Shown: positions 17,401 to 27,069 of the stretch, piece after piece
How positions within the stretch are numbered: the stretch's first letter is position 1
Layout: each line of letters starts with the position of its first letter
Assembly (NCBI RefSeq): GCF_000337595.1
Contig: NZ_AOIL01000050.1
Coordinates: 135,588-199,587, forward strand
Length of the DNA stretch: 64,000 nucleotides
Source: Natrialba taiwanensis DSM 12281
GTDB taxonomy: Archaea > Halobacteriota > Halobacteria > Halobacteriales > Natrialbaceae
Reading direction: 5' to 3'
Notes under the pieces: generated by a model
The model's input: only the letters and a program-made list of their open reading frames with translations
The model's database searches: none
What the model was told of the DNA's origin: nothing
Program-made: the position numbers and the translations under genes

Positions 17401-17687
17401 ATGCCAACTCATGCCTCGATCATCGAACTAGAGAACCGGGACGTACAACACGCGCGGGAACTCGCATCGATTTGGGACGAGGTGAGAGCCGAGTTCGACC
17501 AGCACGGCGCTGCGTTACGCAATGCGTACACGGTCCTGGGCGAGCAGGATTTTCTGCGATTTTCGAGACCGGAGACAGAGGGGCCGCGTTCAAATCGGCG
17601 CTGACGCTTCGTTGCCACGGATTGAACGCGCAGACGATGGTGCTCATCGATACGTCGCAGTTCTCGCAGTTAGTGGATGAGGTGTGA
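17401..17687 (+). pseudogene. GYD-domain protein, interrupted by a one-base frameshift
   Basis: Reading from ATG 17401 gives MPTHASIIELENRDVQHARELASIWDEVRAEF...LGEQDFL, then the sense continues only in another frame as AIFETGDRGAAFKSALTLRCHGLNAQTMVLIDTSQFSQLVDEV, ending at the TGA 17685-17687. Restoring one base near 17550-17556 (TTTTCTGCG to TTTTCTGGCG) joins the halves into a 95-residue GYD domain, the typical size. GYD proteins are small dimeric alpha-beta proteins of unknown function. It may be a pseudogene, a sequencing error, or programmed frameshifting. It sits at the edge of an AT-rich patch. Confidence 0.8.
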
Positions 17688-17903
17688 TCGGGGATCAGAG
17701 TGGGGATTGAGGGATCGAAAAGCAGAAGCACCCGCTGCTCACCTAGCACGGTGATGGCGATTACCGGGACGCAAAACAGGCGAAAATCTCAATCGACTCT
17801 ATTTTCTAACCGGTGTCGACGACGATCTCGGCGTCGGCCTCAAAACTGCTATCAAAGATATTGAAGCCACGTTCAGCGGTTGAATCGCATTATTTCCCCC
17901 GTC
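17688..17903. other. intergenic DNA with possible coding remnant
   Basis: One frame on the plus strand (about 17785-17881) reads TGENLNRLYFLTGVDDDLGVGLKTAIKDIEATFSG before a stop, with protein-like composition but no start. It may be the tail of a decayed gene, of unknown family. Nothing else is recognisable. Confidence 0.3.
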
Positions 17904-18107
17904 TTATGTAGTCTCTTCCATTGGTATCGTCCGTTCTAGAAGAGTGACTAACACATATATACAGACAATTGACATTGTTATTTCTGCTATGGTGTTTGTT
18001 ACATTCATTAGCGAGTGTATTATGTTAGATACACTCATGCCAATAGCGAATCCCAATATACGCGCTACTGTTCTCCTTGACCAAAATTTTCCTATATTAG
18101 TCCCCAT
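17904..18107 (-). CDS. small two-helix membrane protein in AT-rich patch
   Basis: 67 residues, MGTNIGKFWSRRTVARILGFAIGMSVSNIIHSLMN..., with two hydrophobic stretches (ILGFAIGMSVSNIIHSL, and AEITMSIVCIYVLVTLL) linked by a short turn, then a charged end ERTIPMEETT. Codon use is AT-rich and unlike neighbouring genes, which points to recent transfer or weak selection. A longer reading upstream is possible but adds unlikely residues. I do not recognise the family. An AT-rich TATATAAG-like element lies close upstream, too near the ATG for the usual promoter spacing. Confidence 0.5.
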   Translation of the reverse strand: MGTNIGKFWSRRTVARILGFAIGMSVSNIIHSLMNVTNTIAEITMSIVCIYVLVTLLERTIPMEETT

Positions 18108-18254
18108 GTCACTCTTATATTCATGCTGGGTCCGGTAACCAAGGATCGGTACTGCTGGCGTCGCTTCCGTTATCGCCGCTAGGTCGTCTCGAAAGCGAGC
18201 GTGAGCAATTGCGATCACAGAAGCGAAATCGAGACCGTGAACTCGAACGGCCGT

Positions 18255-20378
18255 CTACTGCACCTTTTCGCCGATGACGGCGGCGTCGTGGGTCGTCAGC
18301 AGATCCGCCTCGTCACCTGCAGCGAGGATCATACCGTTGGATTCGACGCCGAATAGCTCAGCGGGTTCCATGTTCGCGAGCAGGATGCACTTCTCGCCGG
18401 GGAGTTCGCCGAGGTCGTGGAGTTGCTTGATTCCAGCGACGATCTGGCGGGTTTCGAAGCCGATGTCGACTTCGAGTTTCGCGAGGTCGTCCGCGCCGTC
18501 GATTCCCTCGGCCGACTCGATACGCCCGACGCGAATGTCGAGTTCTTGGAAGTCTTCGAAGCCGATGCGGTCCTCGAGTAGCGGTTCGAGGGCGTCGGTG
18601 TCTGCCATGGCAGTCGATTCGTCCGTGGTGGTGTCGTCGGTTTCGGTTTCCGTCTCTTCGCCTTCACCTTCGTCTTCATCGCCGCCCGCCGCCGCGACGC
18701 GTTCTGCGAGTTTCTCGTTGAGTTCGTCGACGCGGTCGTCTTCGATCTTCGCGAAGAGTTCACCGGGTTCGTCGAAGGTTCGGGGCGGTGCCTCGAGTGC
18801 GTCTTCGAGGTGAGCGTCCGCAACGTCGCCGGTCTCGCCCAGTTGTTCCCAGAGGTGTTGGGCCTTTTCGGGAGCGATGGGTTCGAGGAGGACGCCGACG
18901 GCTTTCGCGATCTGGACGCAGTCGCGAATGACCTGTGCGGCCCGTTCGGGGTCGTCGTCGGTGAGCTTCCAGGGTTCGTTGCGCTGGATGTACTCGTTGC
19001 CGAACTGGGCGAGCTGGGTCGCGGCCTGCCCGATGTCCCGGAGCGAGTAGTCGTTGACGGCCTCGCGGGTGTCGCCGATCGCGCCTTCGATGCGCTCTGA
19101 CACCTCTTCGGAGACGTCCGTCTCGGGAGTGCCCTCGTAGTTACGGTAGGCAAAGAGCAGCGAGCGGTACCAGAAGTTGCCCACGGTGCCCACTAACTCG
19201 CCGTTGACCTTCTCCTGGAAGGCGTCCCAGGAGAAGTCCACGTCCTGCTGGAGGCCGCCGGTGGTCGTCAGGTAGTACCGCAGCAGATCGGGGTGAAAGT
19301 CCTCGTCAAGGTATTCGTTCGCCCAGATTGCACGGTTGCGACTCGTCGAGAGGCCCTTGCCGTTGATCGTGATGAAGCCGGTCGCGGCGACGGCGCGGGG
19401 CGTGTTGTAGTCGGCACCCTCGAGCATCGCGGGCCAGAAGATGGTGTGGTGCTGGATGATGTCGCGGCCGATGATGTGGACGATCTCGCCGTCGTCCTCC
19501 CAGACGCGCCGCCAGTCGTACTCGTCGGTCCCGACGCGCTCTGCGTACTGCTTCGTCGAGGAGATGTACTCGACCGGCGCGTCGACCCAGACGTAGAGGA
19601 CGATGTCCTCTGTCGTCTCATTGTCGCCGTTCGGGTAATCGATCCCCCACTCCATGTCGCGGGTGAGACACCAGTCTTGCAGCCCCTCTTCGATCCACTG
19701 TCGGGGCTGGTTGCGCGCGTTCGAGGTCCCTTCCAGTCCGTCGAGGAACTCAGTCAGGAAGTCCGCGAATTCGGAAACCTCGAAGAACTTGTGCGTGCGC
19801 CCGCGGTACTCCGCCGGGTTCCCGGTGACCGTACTCTTCGGATCCTCGACTTCGCCCGGTTCGAGGTGGCGCTGACAGCCCTCGTCGCACTCGTCGCCGC
19901 GGGCCTTCGCGCCGCAGTAGGGACAGGTTCCCTCGACGTACCGATCCGGGAGATACTGGTCGGCATCCGGATCGTACGCGACCTGGATCTCCTTCTCGTA
20001 GATGTACCCCTCCTCGTCCAGCGTCCGGACGATCTCCCGGGTCAGTTCCGTGTTCGTCTCGTCGTGGGTGTGGCCGTAGTTATCGAACTCGACGTTGAAT
20101 TTCGGGAACGTTTCGGCGTACTGTTCGTGCCACTCGAGGGCGAAATCCTCGGGATCGACCCCTTCCTGCTCGGCGTTGACGGCGATCGGGGTGCCGTGCA
20201 TGTCCGACCCGGAGACGTAGGCTGTCTCCTGGCCGAGCGTTTCGAGCGCACGGCTGAACGCGTCAGCGCCGATGTATCCCCGCAGGTGACCGATGTGCAG
20301 GTCGCCGTTCGCGTAGGGCAACCCGCAGGTCACGACCGCGGGACGGTCCGTCGGAAAGTCGTCGTTGGTAGTGCTCAT
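18255..20378 (-). CDS. metG: methionyl-tRNA synthetase with fused C-terminal tRNA-binding domain
   Basis: 707 residues. The class I signature HIGHLRG follows TCGLPYANGD; four-Cys zinc knuckle CPYCGAKARGDECDEGC; WVDAPVEYISSTKQYA; and NGKGLSTSRNRAIWA replaces the canonical KMSKS. An acidic linker (GDEDEGEGEETETETDDTT) leads to an OB-fold tRNA-binding domain with DIRVGRIESAE (about residues 600-707). It charges initiator and elongator tRNA-Met. A TATA-like GTTTTACG about 27 bases upstream of the ATG at 20378 fits a leaderless start. Confidence 0.97.
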   Translation of the reverse strand: MSTTNDDFPTDRPAVVTCGLPYANGDLHIGHLRGYIGADAFSRALETLGQETAYVSGSDMHGTPIAVNAEQEGVDPEDFALEWHEQYAETFPKFNVEFDNYGHTHDETNTELTREIVRTLDEEGYIYEKEIQVAYDPDADQYLPDRYVEGTCPYCGAKARGDECDEGCQRHLEPGEVEDPKSTVTGNPAEYRGRTHKFFEVSEFADFLTEFLDGLEGTSNARNQPRQWIEEGLQDWCLTRDMEWGIDYPNGDNETTEDIVLYVWVDAPVEYISSTKQYAERVGTDEYDWRRVWEDDGEIVHIIGRDIIQHHTIFWPAMLEGADYNTPRAVAATGFITINGKGLSTSRNRAIWANEYLDEDFHPDLLRYYLTTTGGLQQDVDFSWDAFQEKVNGELVGTVGNFWYRSLLFAYRNYEGTPETDVSEEVSERIEGAIGDTREAVNDYSLRDIGQAATQLAQFGNEYIQRNEPWKLTDDDPERAAQVIRDCVQIAKAVGVLLEPIAPEKAQHLWEQLGETGDVADAHLEDALEAPPRTFDEPGELFAKIEDDRVDELNEKLAERVAAAGGDEDEGEGEETETETDDTTTDESTAMADTDALEPLLEDRIGFEDFQELDIRVGRIESAEGIDGADDLAKLEVDIGFETRQIVAGIKQLHDLGELPGEKCILLANMEPAELFGVESNGMILAAGDEADLLTTHDAAVIGEKVQ

Positions 20379-20725
20379 ATGCGTGGTCAGTCGGTCGCGG
20401 GCGTAAAACCCGCCGGTTTCGATTTCTCGCCGGGGCGCGTTTCTTGTCACTCACAAGCAGCGAACACAGCCGGCGAACAGCTGAACTCGGGTACCCGGGT
20501 TTCGACGCCGCGAGAAGCCTGTATTCCGTATGACCGGTCGCGTTCGCGGCACTCCACCCGGAGACGGCGCTGTCGCTACATCCGCATGGGACGAGAACAG
20601 TCAGCGTCGACAGCACGCGTCGTCATTCGTACGCACACGTACGCAGTCGCGCTCTATAACGTTGACGTGTGCCGGACCGGTTCGATTCAGTATTCGGCCG
20701 TCTCCCGCCGCTCTCGTCACGACGG
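20379..20725. other. 347-base intergenic region between metG and mfnA
   Basis: The part near 20402-20409 carries the likely metG TATA box (minus strand GTTTTACG). Beyond it I see no credible gene, RNA structure or repeat. The short open frames here are Arg/Ser-rich and antisense-like. Confidence 0.5.
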
Positions 20726-21946
20726 TCAGTCGCTACTCGAGTCGCCGGCACTGCCCGGTGTCGATCCGTTCCGGCAGGTCCGTGACTGGTCCGTCTCGGA
20801 GCCGCCGCTGTGGGGAGTCGAGTTCAGGTTCGCCCCTGCCGGTCCGGACTCCGCCGGGCGGGGGCTGGTTTCGGTTCCGGCTGTCCCTGGTTGGCCGCCG
20901 AGGTCGTCGAGGTCGGCGACGAACGCCTCGAGCATCTTGCGGGTCACGTGTGGCATGCAGACGATGCGGAGGTCGTCGGTGCCGGTTCGGGAGATGCGCC
21001 AGCCCGCGTCGCGAAGCGCCTCGAAGGTCGCGGCGGGAACGTCGGCCGCAACGAGTGGGAGTTCGGGGGTGACGACGTCGTAGCCTCGCGCCGTCAGCGC
21101 GTCGGCGAGCCACTCGGCGTTGGCCTGCGAGCGGGTATACTGCTCGCGATAGCCGGCGGGCCAGAGTTCGTCCATCGCGGCGACGGCGCTCGCAACGCCG
21201 GCTCCGGACCGCGTTCCTGTGAGCGTCGCCTGCGATGTCGATTCGAGGTAGGGCGTGTCGACGGCGAGTTCGTCGAGGAGAGTATCCTCCTGGACGAGCA
21301 GGCCGCCGGCGGGAACCGCGGCCTGGCCCATCTTGTGGGGGTCGATCGCCATGGTGTCGACGGATGCGTGGTCGAAGTTCCAGTCGTGGTCGGTAAACGG
21401 CAGGACGAACCCGCCCCAGGCGGCGTCGACGTGGAGCATGGCGTCGACGGACTGCGCTATGTCGCCGAGTTCGGGAATCGGATCGACGCGGCCGTACTCG
21501 GTGGTGCCGGCGACGCCGACGAGCAGGGCGGTGTCGTCGTCGGCGCAGGCGCGGACGGCGTCGAGGTCGGCCCGGTGATCGTCGTCGGTGGGGACGAGTT
21601 GGAGGTCGACCCCGAGCAGGGTGGCCGCCTTCTGAAAGCTAAAGTGGCCCGATTCTGGCATGACGACGGTGGGTGTCGCCATCTCGGCGCGTTCGCGGGC
21701 GATTCGGACGGCCTGGATGTTTGCTTCGGTCCCGCCGCTCGTGACGTATCCGGCTGGATCCGCGAGACCGGCGATTTCGCCAAGTCGCTCGATAGCCTCG
21801 TCTTCGAGCGCCGAAATAGCGGGGTACGTCCCGGGATCGCCGGGGTTCGTCGCGAGAAATCGTTCGGCCGCCTCGCGTGCGACCGGGTGGGGCTCCGTAC
21901 ACATCGACGAGAGCACCCGGTCGAACGCTTGGGGCTCGATTTGCAT
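20726..21946 (-). CDS. mfnA: L-aspartate/L-tyrosine decarboxylase (MfnA family)
   Basis: 406 residues of the PLP group II decarboxylase fold: [50 protein letters not shown], and the PLP lysine in [14 protein letters not shown] (Lys205). In methanogens this enzyme makes tyramine; in haloarchaea, which lack methanofuran, it most likely decarboxylates aspartate to beta-alanine for coenzyme A. A TACTAAACC element about 27 bases upstream of the ATG fits a leaderless start. The last 50 or so residues ([23 protein letters not shown]...) are a low-complexity tail not part of the fold. Confidence 0.93.
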   Translation of the reverse strand: MQIEPQAFDRVLSSMCTEPHPVAREAAERFLATNPGDPGTYPAISALEDEAIERLGEIAGLADPAGYVTSGGTEANIQAVRIARERAEMATPTVVMPESGHFSFQKAATLLGVDLQLVPTDDDHRADLDAVRACADDDTALLVGVAGTTEYGRVDPIPELGDIAQSVDAMLHVDAAWGGFVLPFTDHDWNFDHASVDTMAIDPHKMGQAAVPAGGLLVQEDTLLDELAVDTPYLESTSQATLTGTRSGAGVASAVAAMDELWPAGYREQYTRSQANAEWLADALTARGYDVVTPELPLVAADVPAATFEALRDAGWRISRTGTDDLRIVCMPHVTRKMLEAFVADLDDLGGQPGTAGTETSPRPAESGPAGANLNSTPHSGGSETDQSRTCRNGSTPGSAGDSSSD

Positions 21947-22018
21947 ATCACGTACGTCGGCTGTCGGCGGTTTAGTAGTTGCGTTGTCGGATTTCGAACC
22001 CGTTCCGGGTCCGGGCGG

Positions 22019-24370
22019 TTATCGAACCGAATCCAGCAACAACTTCTGCTCGACGCGTTTGACCTCGTGCTGGACGTCGCGGACGGCGTCGATGTTCGCC
22101 GAGACCGAGTTGATGCCCTCGTTGACGAGGAACTGGACCATCTCGGGCTTGGAGCCGGCTTGCCCGCAGATGCTCGTATCGACATCGTGTTCGCGACACG
22201 TCTCGATCACGTCGCCGATCAGGCGCAGGACCGAGGGGTGGAGTTCATCGAAGCGATCGGCGACGTGTTCGTTGTTGCGGTCGACCGCGAGCGTGTACTG
22301 GGTGAGGTCGTTGGTGCCAAAGGAGGCGAAATCGATGCCCGCGTCGGCCATCTCCTCGACCGCCAGCGCGGACGCCGGCGTCTCGATCATCACGCCCCAC
22401 TTGCGCTTCTCGGGATCAATGCCGGCCTTGGTCATGAGCCGCTTGGTCCGGTAGACGTCCTCGGCGTCGTTGACCAGCGGAAACATGATTTCGACGTTGT
22501 CGTAGCCCATCTCGTAGAGCCGACGGAACGCCTCGAGTTCGTGAGCGAACACGTCGGGGCGATCGAGCGAGCGCCGGATGCCCCGGTAGCCGAGCATCGG
22601 ATTGTGTTCCTCGGGTTCGTCCGCGCCGCCCTCGAGCTGGCGGAACTCGTCGGTCGGCGCGTCGAGGGTTCGCACGCGAACCGGCCGCGGATAGAACTCG
22701 TCGGCGACGCCGCGGATGCCCTCGACGAGTTCAGTAATGTAGTCGTCCTCGCCGTGTTCCTCGATGAACTTCGCGGGCGTCTGGTTCAGCGAGAGGATCA
22801 TGTGCTCCATGCGCAGGAGGCCGACGCCGTCGGCGCCGGTCGCGGCGGCGCGTTCGGCGGCTTCGGGGATGGAGACGTTGACCTTTACCTCGGTCGCGGT
22901 CATTGGTTTGACCGGTGATTGTGGCCGGACTTCCTCGACGGGTTCGGTCTCCTCTTCGGGTTCGACTTCCTGGCCTTCGAGAATCGCGCCCTTGTCGCCG
23001 TCTAAGGTGATGACGCGGCCGTCCTCGAGGACGGTCGTGGCGTTGGTCGTGCCGACGACGGCGGGGACGCCGAGTTCGCGCGAGACGATGGCGGCGTGGC
23101 TGGTCATGCCGCCCTCGTCGGTGACGATTCCTGCGGCGCGTTTCATCGCGGGGACCATGTCGGGCATGGTCATCTCGGTGACGATGATGTCGCCGTCGCT
23201 GACCTTGTCCAGGTCGTCGAGTTTCGTGACGATGCGAGCGGCTCCGCTGACCGTGCCGGGGCTCGATCCGAGGCCGTCGACGATGACGTCGCCGGTGCCA
23301 GCGTCCGCGGTCGAGTCGTCAGCGTCGCTGCCGCTGGCCGCCTGCACGCCGCCGCTGCCGTCGGTGAGACCCTGTGCTGCGTCGCTGCCGCCGGCACCCG
23401 AGCCCGTGGCGGCGTCGGCCGCGCTCTCGTCGTCGATCGTCGTGATCGGGCGCGACTGGAGCATGAAGACCTCGCCGTCGGCGATCGCCCACTCGACGTC
23501 CTGCGGATCGTCGTAGTGGTTCTCGACGCGTTCGCCGAGGTCGACGAGGGTATCGATCTCCGCATCGTCGATGACGCGGGCGTTTCGTTCGTCCTGGGGA
23601 ACCTCCCGCTCGACGGTTTCGCCGGTTGCCTCGTCCTTGACGTGCATCACCTTCTTCTCGGCGACGGTGTAATCGACCGAGCGGTCGTCGCGGCTGACGA
23701 TGTAGTTGTCCGGAGAGACAGCCCCGGAGACGACCGCCTCGCCGAGCCCCCAGGCGGCCTCGATGATCATCGTCGGATCGCCGGTCGAGGGGTGGCTGGT
23801 GAACATCACGCCGGACTTCTCGGCGTCGACCATCTGCTGGACGACGACCGCGATGTTGACCGCGGAATGGTCGAAGCCCTGCTCCTGGCGGTAGTAGATC
23901 GCCCGTTGCGTAAAGAGGGAGGCCCAACACTCCCGAACTCGTTCGAGCAGCGCCTCCTCGGTGACGTTGAGGAACGTCTCCTGCTGGCCCGCAAAGGAGG
24001 CGTCCGGAAGGTCTTCCGCCGTCGCGGAGGAGCGAACGGCGACGAAGGCGTCCCCGTCGCCGACCTCGTGGTAGGACTCGAGGATCTCCTCGCGCAGGTC
24101 CTCGGGGAACGGCGTCTCGAGGATGAGTTCCTGCGCGCGGTCGGCGGCGTCCGCGAGCGCGGCCGAATCCTCGACGTCGACATCGACCGCCGCGAACAGT
24201 TCCTCGTCGATGCCGGCCGCTTCGATGAACGACCGGTAGGTCCCGGCGGTGACGACGAAGCCCGGCGGTACGGGGAGCCCGGCTCCGGTAAGCTCGCCCA
24301 GAGAGGCGCCTTTGCCGCCGACCTTCTCGAGATCGCCGGCGTTGATTTCGTCCAGCCAGAGTACAGCCAT
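22019..24370 (-). CDS. ppsA: phosphoenolpyruvate synthase
   Basis: 783 residues, full length. Domain order: ATP-grasp-like PEP/pyruvate-binding part (VGGKGASLGEL; RSSATAEDLPDASFAGQQET), a low-complexity Gly/Ala/Ser/Asp linker at about residues 313-360, the phosphohistidine domain with DEGGMTSHAAIVSRELG (His425), and the TIM-barrel PEP site ending SFGTNDLTQYTLAVDRNNE and the catalytic Cys in SICGQAG. It converts pyruvate and ATP to PEP, AMP and phosphate for gluconeogenesis, opposing the pyruvate kinase encoded 5 kb away. The CTTTATCG TATA box at about 24396-24404 lies 27 bases before the ATG. Confidence 0.97.
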   Translation of the reverse strand: MAVLWLDEINAGDLEKVGGKGASLGELTGAGLPVPPGFVVTAGTYRSFIEAAGIDEELFAAVDVDVEDSAALADAADRAQELILETPFPEDLREEILESYHEVGDGDAFVAVRSSATAEDLPDASFAGQQETFLNVTEEALLERVRECWASLFTQRAIYYRQEQGFDHSAVNIAVVVQQMVDAEKSGVMFTSHPSTGDPTMIIEAAWGLGEAVVSGAVSPDNYIVSRDDRSVDYTVAEKKVMHVKDEATGETVEREVPQDERNARVIDDAEIDTLVDLGERVENHYDDPQDVEWAIADGEVFMLQSRPITTIDDESAADAATGSGAGGSDAAQGLTDGSGGVQAASGSDADDSTADAGTGDVIVDGLGSSPGTVSGAARIVTKLDDLDKVSDGDIIVTEMTMPDMVPAMKRAAGIVTDEGGMTSHAAIVSRELGVPAVVGTTNATTVLEDGRVITLDGDKGAILEGQEVEPEEETEPVEEVRPQSPVKPMTATEVKVNVSIPEAAERAAATGADGVGLLRMEHMILSLNQTPAKFIEEHGEDDYITELVEGIRGVADEFYPRPVRVRTLDAPTDEFRQLEGGADEPEEHNPMLGYRGIRRSLDRPDVFAHELEAFRRLYEMGYDNVEIMFPLVNDAEDVYRTKRLMTKAGIDPEKRKWGVMIETPASALAVEEMADAGIDFASFGTNDLTQYTLAVDRNNEHVADRFDELHPSVLRLIGDVIETCREHDVDTSICGQAGSKPEMVQFLVNEGINSVSANIDAVRDVQHEVKRVEQKLLLDSVR

Positions 24371-24502
24371 CTGTAGTTGTGTGGACAGGGGACCCGATAA
24401 AGAAGGTTGCGAACGATCCGCACGATTCGCTACTCAGAACCGAATAAACACTTCCGCAGAGCGGCGAAATTCGCCGCGGCTTCCGTCAGCAAAGCGGACG
24501 GT

Positions 24503-25432
24503 TCAGGCCTCGAGAATCTCATCCTCGTCGTCGTCAGGAACGACAATCGAACCGTCGAGTACCGTTACACCTCGACCACCAACCCGGACTGTCGATCCGT
24601 CGAGTTCAGCGCGGACGTAGCCGGGGCGGTCGACGTAGTGACCTTGCTCGAGTCGGAGTTCCGCGGGCAGGTCGTCGTCGAACGCGCCGAAGCGATCGAG
24701 GTAGGCAGTGACAGCGCCGCTGGCCGTGCCGGTAACCGGGTCTTCGGGGACGCCGGCCCCGGGTGCGAACATTCGTCCGTGCAGCGTCGAGTCGGCGTCG
24801 AGCGCGTCGAAGGTGAAGAGATAGATGCCGGCCGCGCTGAACTCATCGGCGAGGTCTTCGATTGCGCCCATATCGGGCGTCGCGTTGCCGAGGTCCGAGA
24901 GGTACGTGATCGGGACGATCAGGAAGGGGAGGCCGGTCGAGGAGACGGCGAGCGGGATGTCGTCGCGCGCACCTTCGAGCGCGGCCTGTTCGACGCCGAG
25001 GGCGTCGGCGACGCGGTCGTATCCGGCGTCGACCTCGCGGATCTGGGGCGCATCCTGGGTCATCCAGACCGTCCCGTCGGCGTCGATGTCGATGTCGAGC
25101 ACGCCGACGTTGGTTTCGAGCGTCGTCGTGCCGGACTCGAGGCCCTCGTCGTGGAGGTGAGCGAAACTGCCGATCGTGGCGTGCCCGCAGAGGTCGACCT
25201 CCTGGGTCGGCGTGAAGTACTGCACGCCGTAGTCGGCCTCGTCGCTTTCCTGTAGGAAGGCTGTTTCGCTGAGGGCCATCTCGTCCGCGATGGCCTGCAT
25301 CTGGGCCGTCGAGAGGTCGTCCGCATCCGGCACGACGCCGGCGGGGTTGCCGGCCAGCGGTTCGTCGGTGAAGGCGTCGACCTGCAGGACGCGAGTCGTC
25401 CGCGCGCTCCCGGCGGAAGAATCGGTGGGCAT
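24503..25432 (-). CDS. PhzF-family isomerase
   Basis: 309 residues with the PhzF features: N-terminal QVDAFTDEPLAGNPAGVV, the catalytic Glu in ADEMALSETAFLQES, VDLCGHATIGSFAHL (DLCGHAT motif), and the C-terminal GVPEDPVTGTASGAVTAYL (DPVTGSA). The family catalyses proton shuffling in the diaminopimelate-epimerase fold, for example in phenazine synthesis; stand-alone archaeal homologues have no assigned substrate. The Ser/Ala-rich N-terminal 12 residues may be a late-start artefact. An acidic C-terminal tail ends the protein. Confidence 0.92.
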   Translation of the reverse strand: MPTDSSAGSARTTRVLQVDAFTDEPLAGNPAGVVPDADDLSTAQMQAIADEMALSETAFLQESDEADYGVQYFTPTQEVDLCGHATIGSFAHLHDEGLESGTTTLETNVGVLDIDIDADGTVWMTQDAPQIREVDAGYDRVADALGVEQAALEGARDDIPLAVSSTGLPFLIVPITYLSDLGNATPDMGAIEDLADEFSAAGIYLFTFDALDADSTLHGRMFAPGAGVPEDPVTGTASGAVTAYLDRFGAFDDDLPAELRLEQGHYVDRPGYVRAELDGSTVRVGGRGVTVLDGSIVVPDDDEDEILEA

Positions 25433-25501
25433 ATCCCGACATACGCTCGGGGAGTCTTCGATCTTTTGACTCGTCGTGCCGATATCGTCCTCGTCGTCCG
25501 T

Positions 25502-26947
25502 TCAGTCGCTCTCCGACGGTTCGACCTCCGAGTGAGGCGCGCTCGAATCGAGTTCAGTCGCCGACGCCTCGCTGCCGGCGTGGGTCCCGACCGGCGGCAG
25601 GTTAACTTCGGCCGCCAGGGAGGCGTCGAGATCCGTCTCGGTCTCGAGGTCGCTCATTTCGCCGGCTTCGCGCGCATCCTGATCGATGCGCATCGAACAG
25701 AACTCGACGCCGCACATCGAGCAAAAGCGCGCCTCCTTGTAGTTGTCGCCCGGCAGCGTTTGGTCGTGGTAGTCGCGCGCGCGGTCGGGATCGAGCGCGA
25801 GGCGGAACTGCTCGCGCCAGTCGAACTCGTACCGAGCCGTCGAGAGCGCATCGTCCCAGTCGCGAGCGCCCTCCCGACCGGTGCCGATATCGCCCGCGTG
25901 GGCGGCGATCCGGTACGCCGCCAGTCCCTCGCGAACGTCTTCCTCCTCGGGCAGCCCGAGGTGTTCTTTCGGCGTCACGTAACAGAGCATCGCCGCCCCG
26001 GCCTGGGCAGCCATCGCCGCGCCGATCGAACTCGTGATGTGGTCGTAGCCGGGGGCGATGTCGGTCACCAGCGGCCCGAGGACGTAGAAGGGCGCGCCGT
26101 CGCAGACCTCCTGCTGGCGCTCGACGTTCTCGGCGACCTTGTGCATCGGGATGTGGCCCGGTCCTTCGACCATCACCTGCACATCGTATTCCCAGGCGCG
26201 CCGGGTCAGGTCGCCGAGCGTGTCGAGTTCAGCGTACTGGGCCTCGTCGCAGGCGTCGGCGATACTGCCGGGGCGGAGGCTGTCTCCGAGGCTGAACGTC
26301 ACGTCGTGTTCGGCGAAAATCTCGCAGATGTCGTCGTAGACCTGAAAGAGCGGGTTCTGCTCGCCGCGCTCTTCCATCCACTTCGCCATGATCGACCCGC
26401 CGCGGGAGACGATCCCGGTCGTGCGGCCGTCCGTCAGCGGCAGGTGTTCCGCCAGAATCCCGGCGTGGATCGTCATGTAATCGACGCCCTGTTTCGCCTG
26501 TTTTTCGATGACGTCGAGCAGCAACTCCGTCGTGATGTCTTCGGGGCTTCCGGCCCGCTTGACGGCCTCGTACAGCGGCACCGTCCCGATCGGGACCGGC
26601 GAGTGCTCGATTTGCATCTCCCGAATCTCGTCCAGATCGGTGCCCGTGCTGAGGTCCATCACCGTATCCGCGCCGTAGTGGACCGCCGTGTGGAGCTTCT
26701 CGAGTTCGGTGTCGCGGTCGCTCGTCGTCTCGCTGTTGCCGATGTTGGCGTTGACCTTCGTGGCGAACTCGCGGCCGATCGTCATCGGGTCGAGCGCGTC
26801 GTGGTGTCGGTTGGACGGGATCACGGCCTGTCCCTCGGCGACCTGCTGGCGGACGAACTCGGGATCGCGGTTCTCGCGGTCGGCGACGCGTTCCATCTCG
26901 TCGGTAATCGTTCCCTCACGGGCGGCTGCTAGCTGGGTGGATGGCAT
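25502..26947 (-). CDS. thiC: phosphomethylpyrimidine synthase ThiC
   Basis: 481 residues. It has the radical-SAM ThiC features: NIGNS near the N-terminus, the barrel with [68 protein letters not shown] and, near residues 405-420, the [11 protein letters not shown] motif that binds the [4Fe-4S] cluster at the C-terminus. It turns 5-aminoimidazole ribotide into the pyrimidine of thiamine. A Ser/Glu-rich tail of about 65 residues follows. A TATTTATAAC promoter and an inverted repeat lie directly upstream. Confidence 0.97.
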   Translation of the reverse strand: MPSTQLAAAREGTITDEMERVADRENRDPEFVRQQVAEGQAVIPSNRHHDALDPMTIGREFATKVNANIGNSETTSDRDTELEKLHTAVHYGADTVMDLSTGTDLDEIREMQIEHSPVPIGTVPLYEAVKRAGSPEDITTELLLDVIEKQAKQGVDYMTIHAGILAEHLPLTDGRTTGIVSRGGSIMAKWMEERGEQNPLFQVYDDICEIFAEHDVTFSLGDSLRPGSIADACDEAQYAELDTLGDLTRRAWEYDVQVMVEGPGHIPMHKVAENVERQQEVCDGAPFYVLGPLVTDIAPGYDHITSSIGAAMAAQAGAAMLCYVTPKEHLGLPEEEDVREGLAAYRIAAHAGDIGTGREGARDWDDALSTARYEFDWREQFRLALDPDRARDYHDQTLPGDNYKEARFCSMCGVEFCSMRIDQDAREAGEMSDLETETDLDASLAAEVNLPPVGTHAGSEASATELDSSAPHSEVEPSESD

Positions 26948-26949
26948 CG

Positions 26950-26980
26950 ATAACTAGGTTGTACTATCGAGTTATAAATA
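26950..26980 (-). promoter_or_regulatory. thiC promoter with adjacent inverted repeat
   Basis: On the minus strand TATTTATAAC (26971-26980) is a TATA box about 30 bases before the thiC ATG. Between it and the start lies an inverted repeat, ATAACT (26950-26955) and AGTTAT (26970-26975), spaced by 14 bases. The right arm touches the TATA box, so a repressor bound there would block transcription. No thiamine riboswitch is recognisable here. Confidence 0.5.
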
Positions 26981-27069
26981 ACTGTCCCTCTCATCTGTCT
27001 GGTCGGTAGAGGATCTCTCTAGCAGATGTGTGTGATAATGGCGCGTCGAAACGTAAACGAGACAACCGA

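Noticed and set aside
19293-21083. 596-residue plus-strand frame over metG and mfnA
   Set aside because: Antisense shadow of two well-recognised genes; it crosses their intergenic gap without any motif.
26948-27069. Thiamine riboswitch upstream of thiC
   Set aside because: The TATA box is about 30 bases from the ATG, leaving no room for a leader RNA, and no THI-box sequence is visible.
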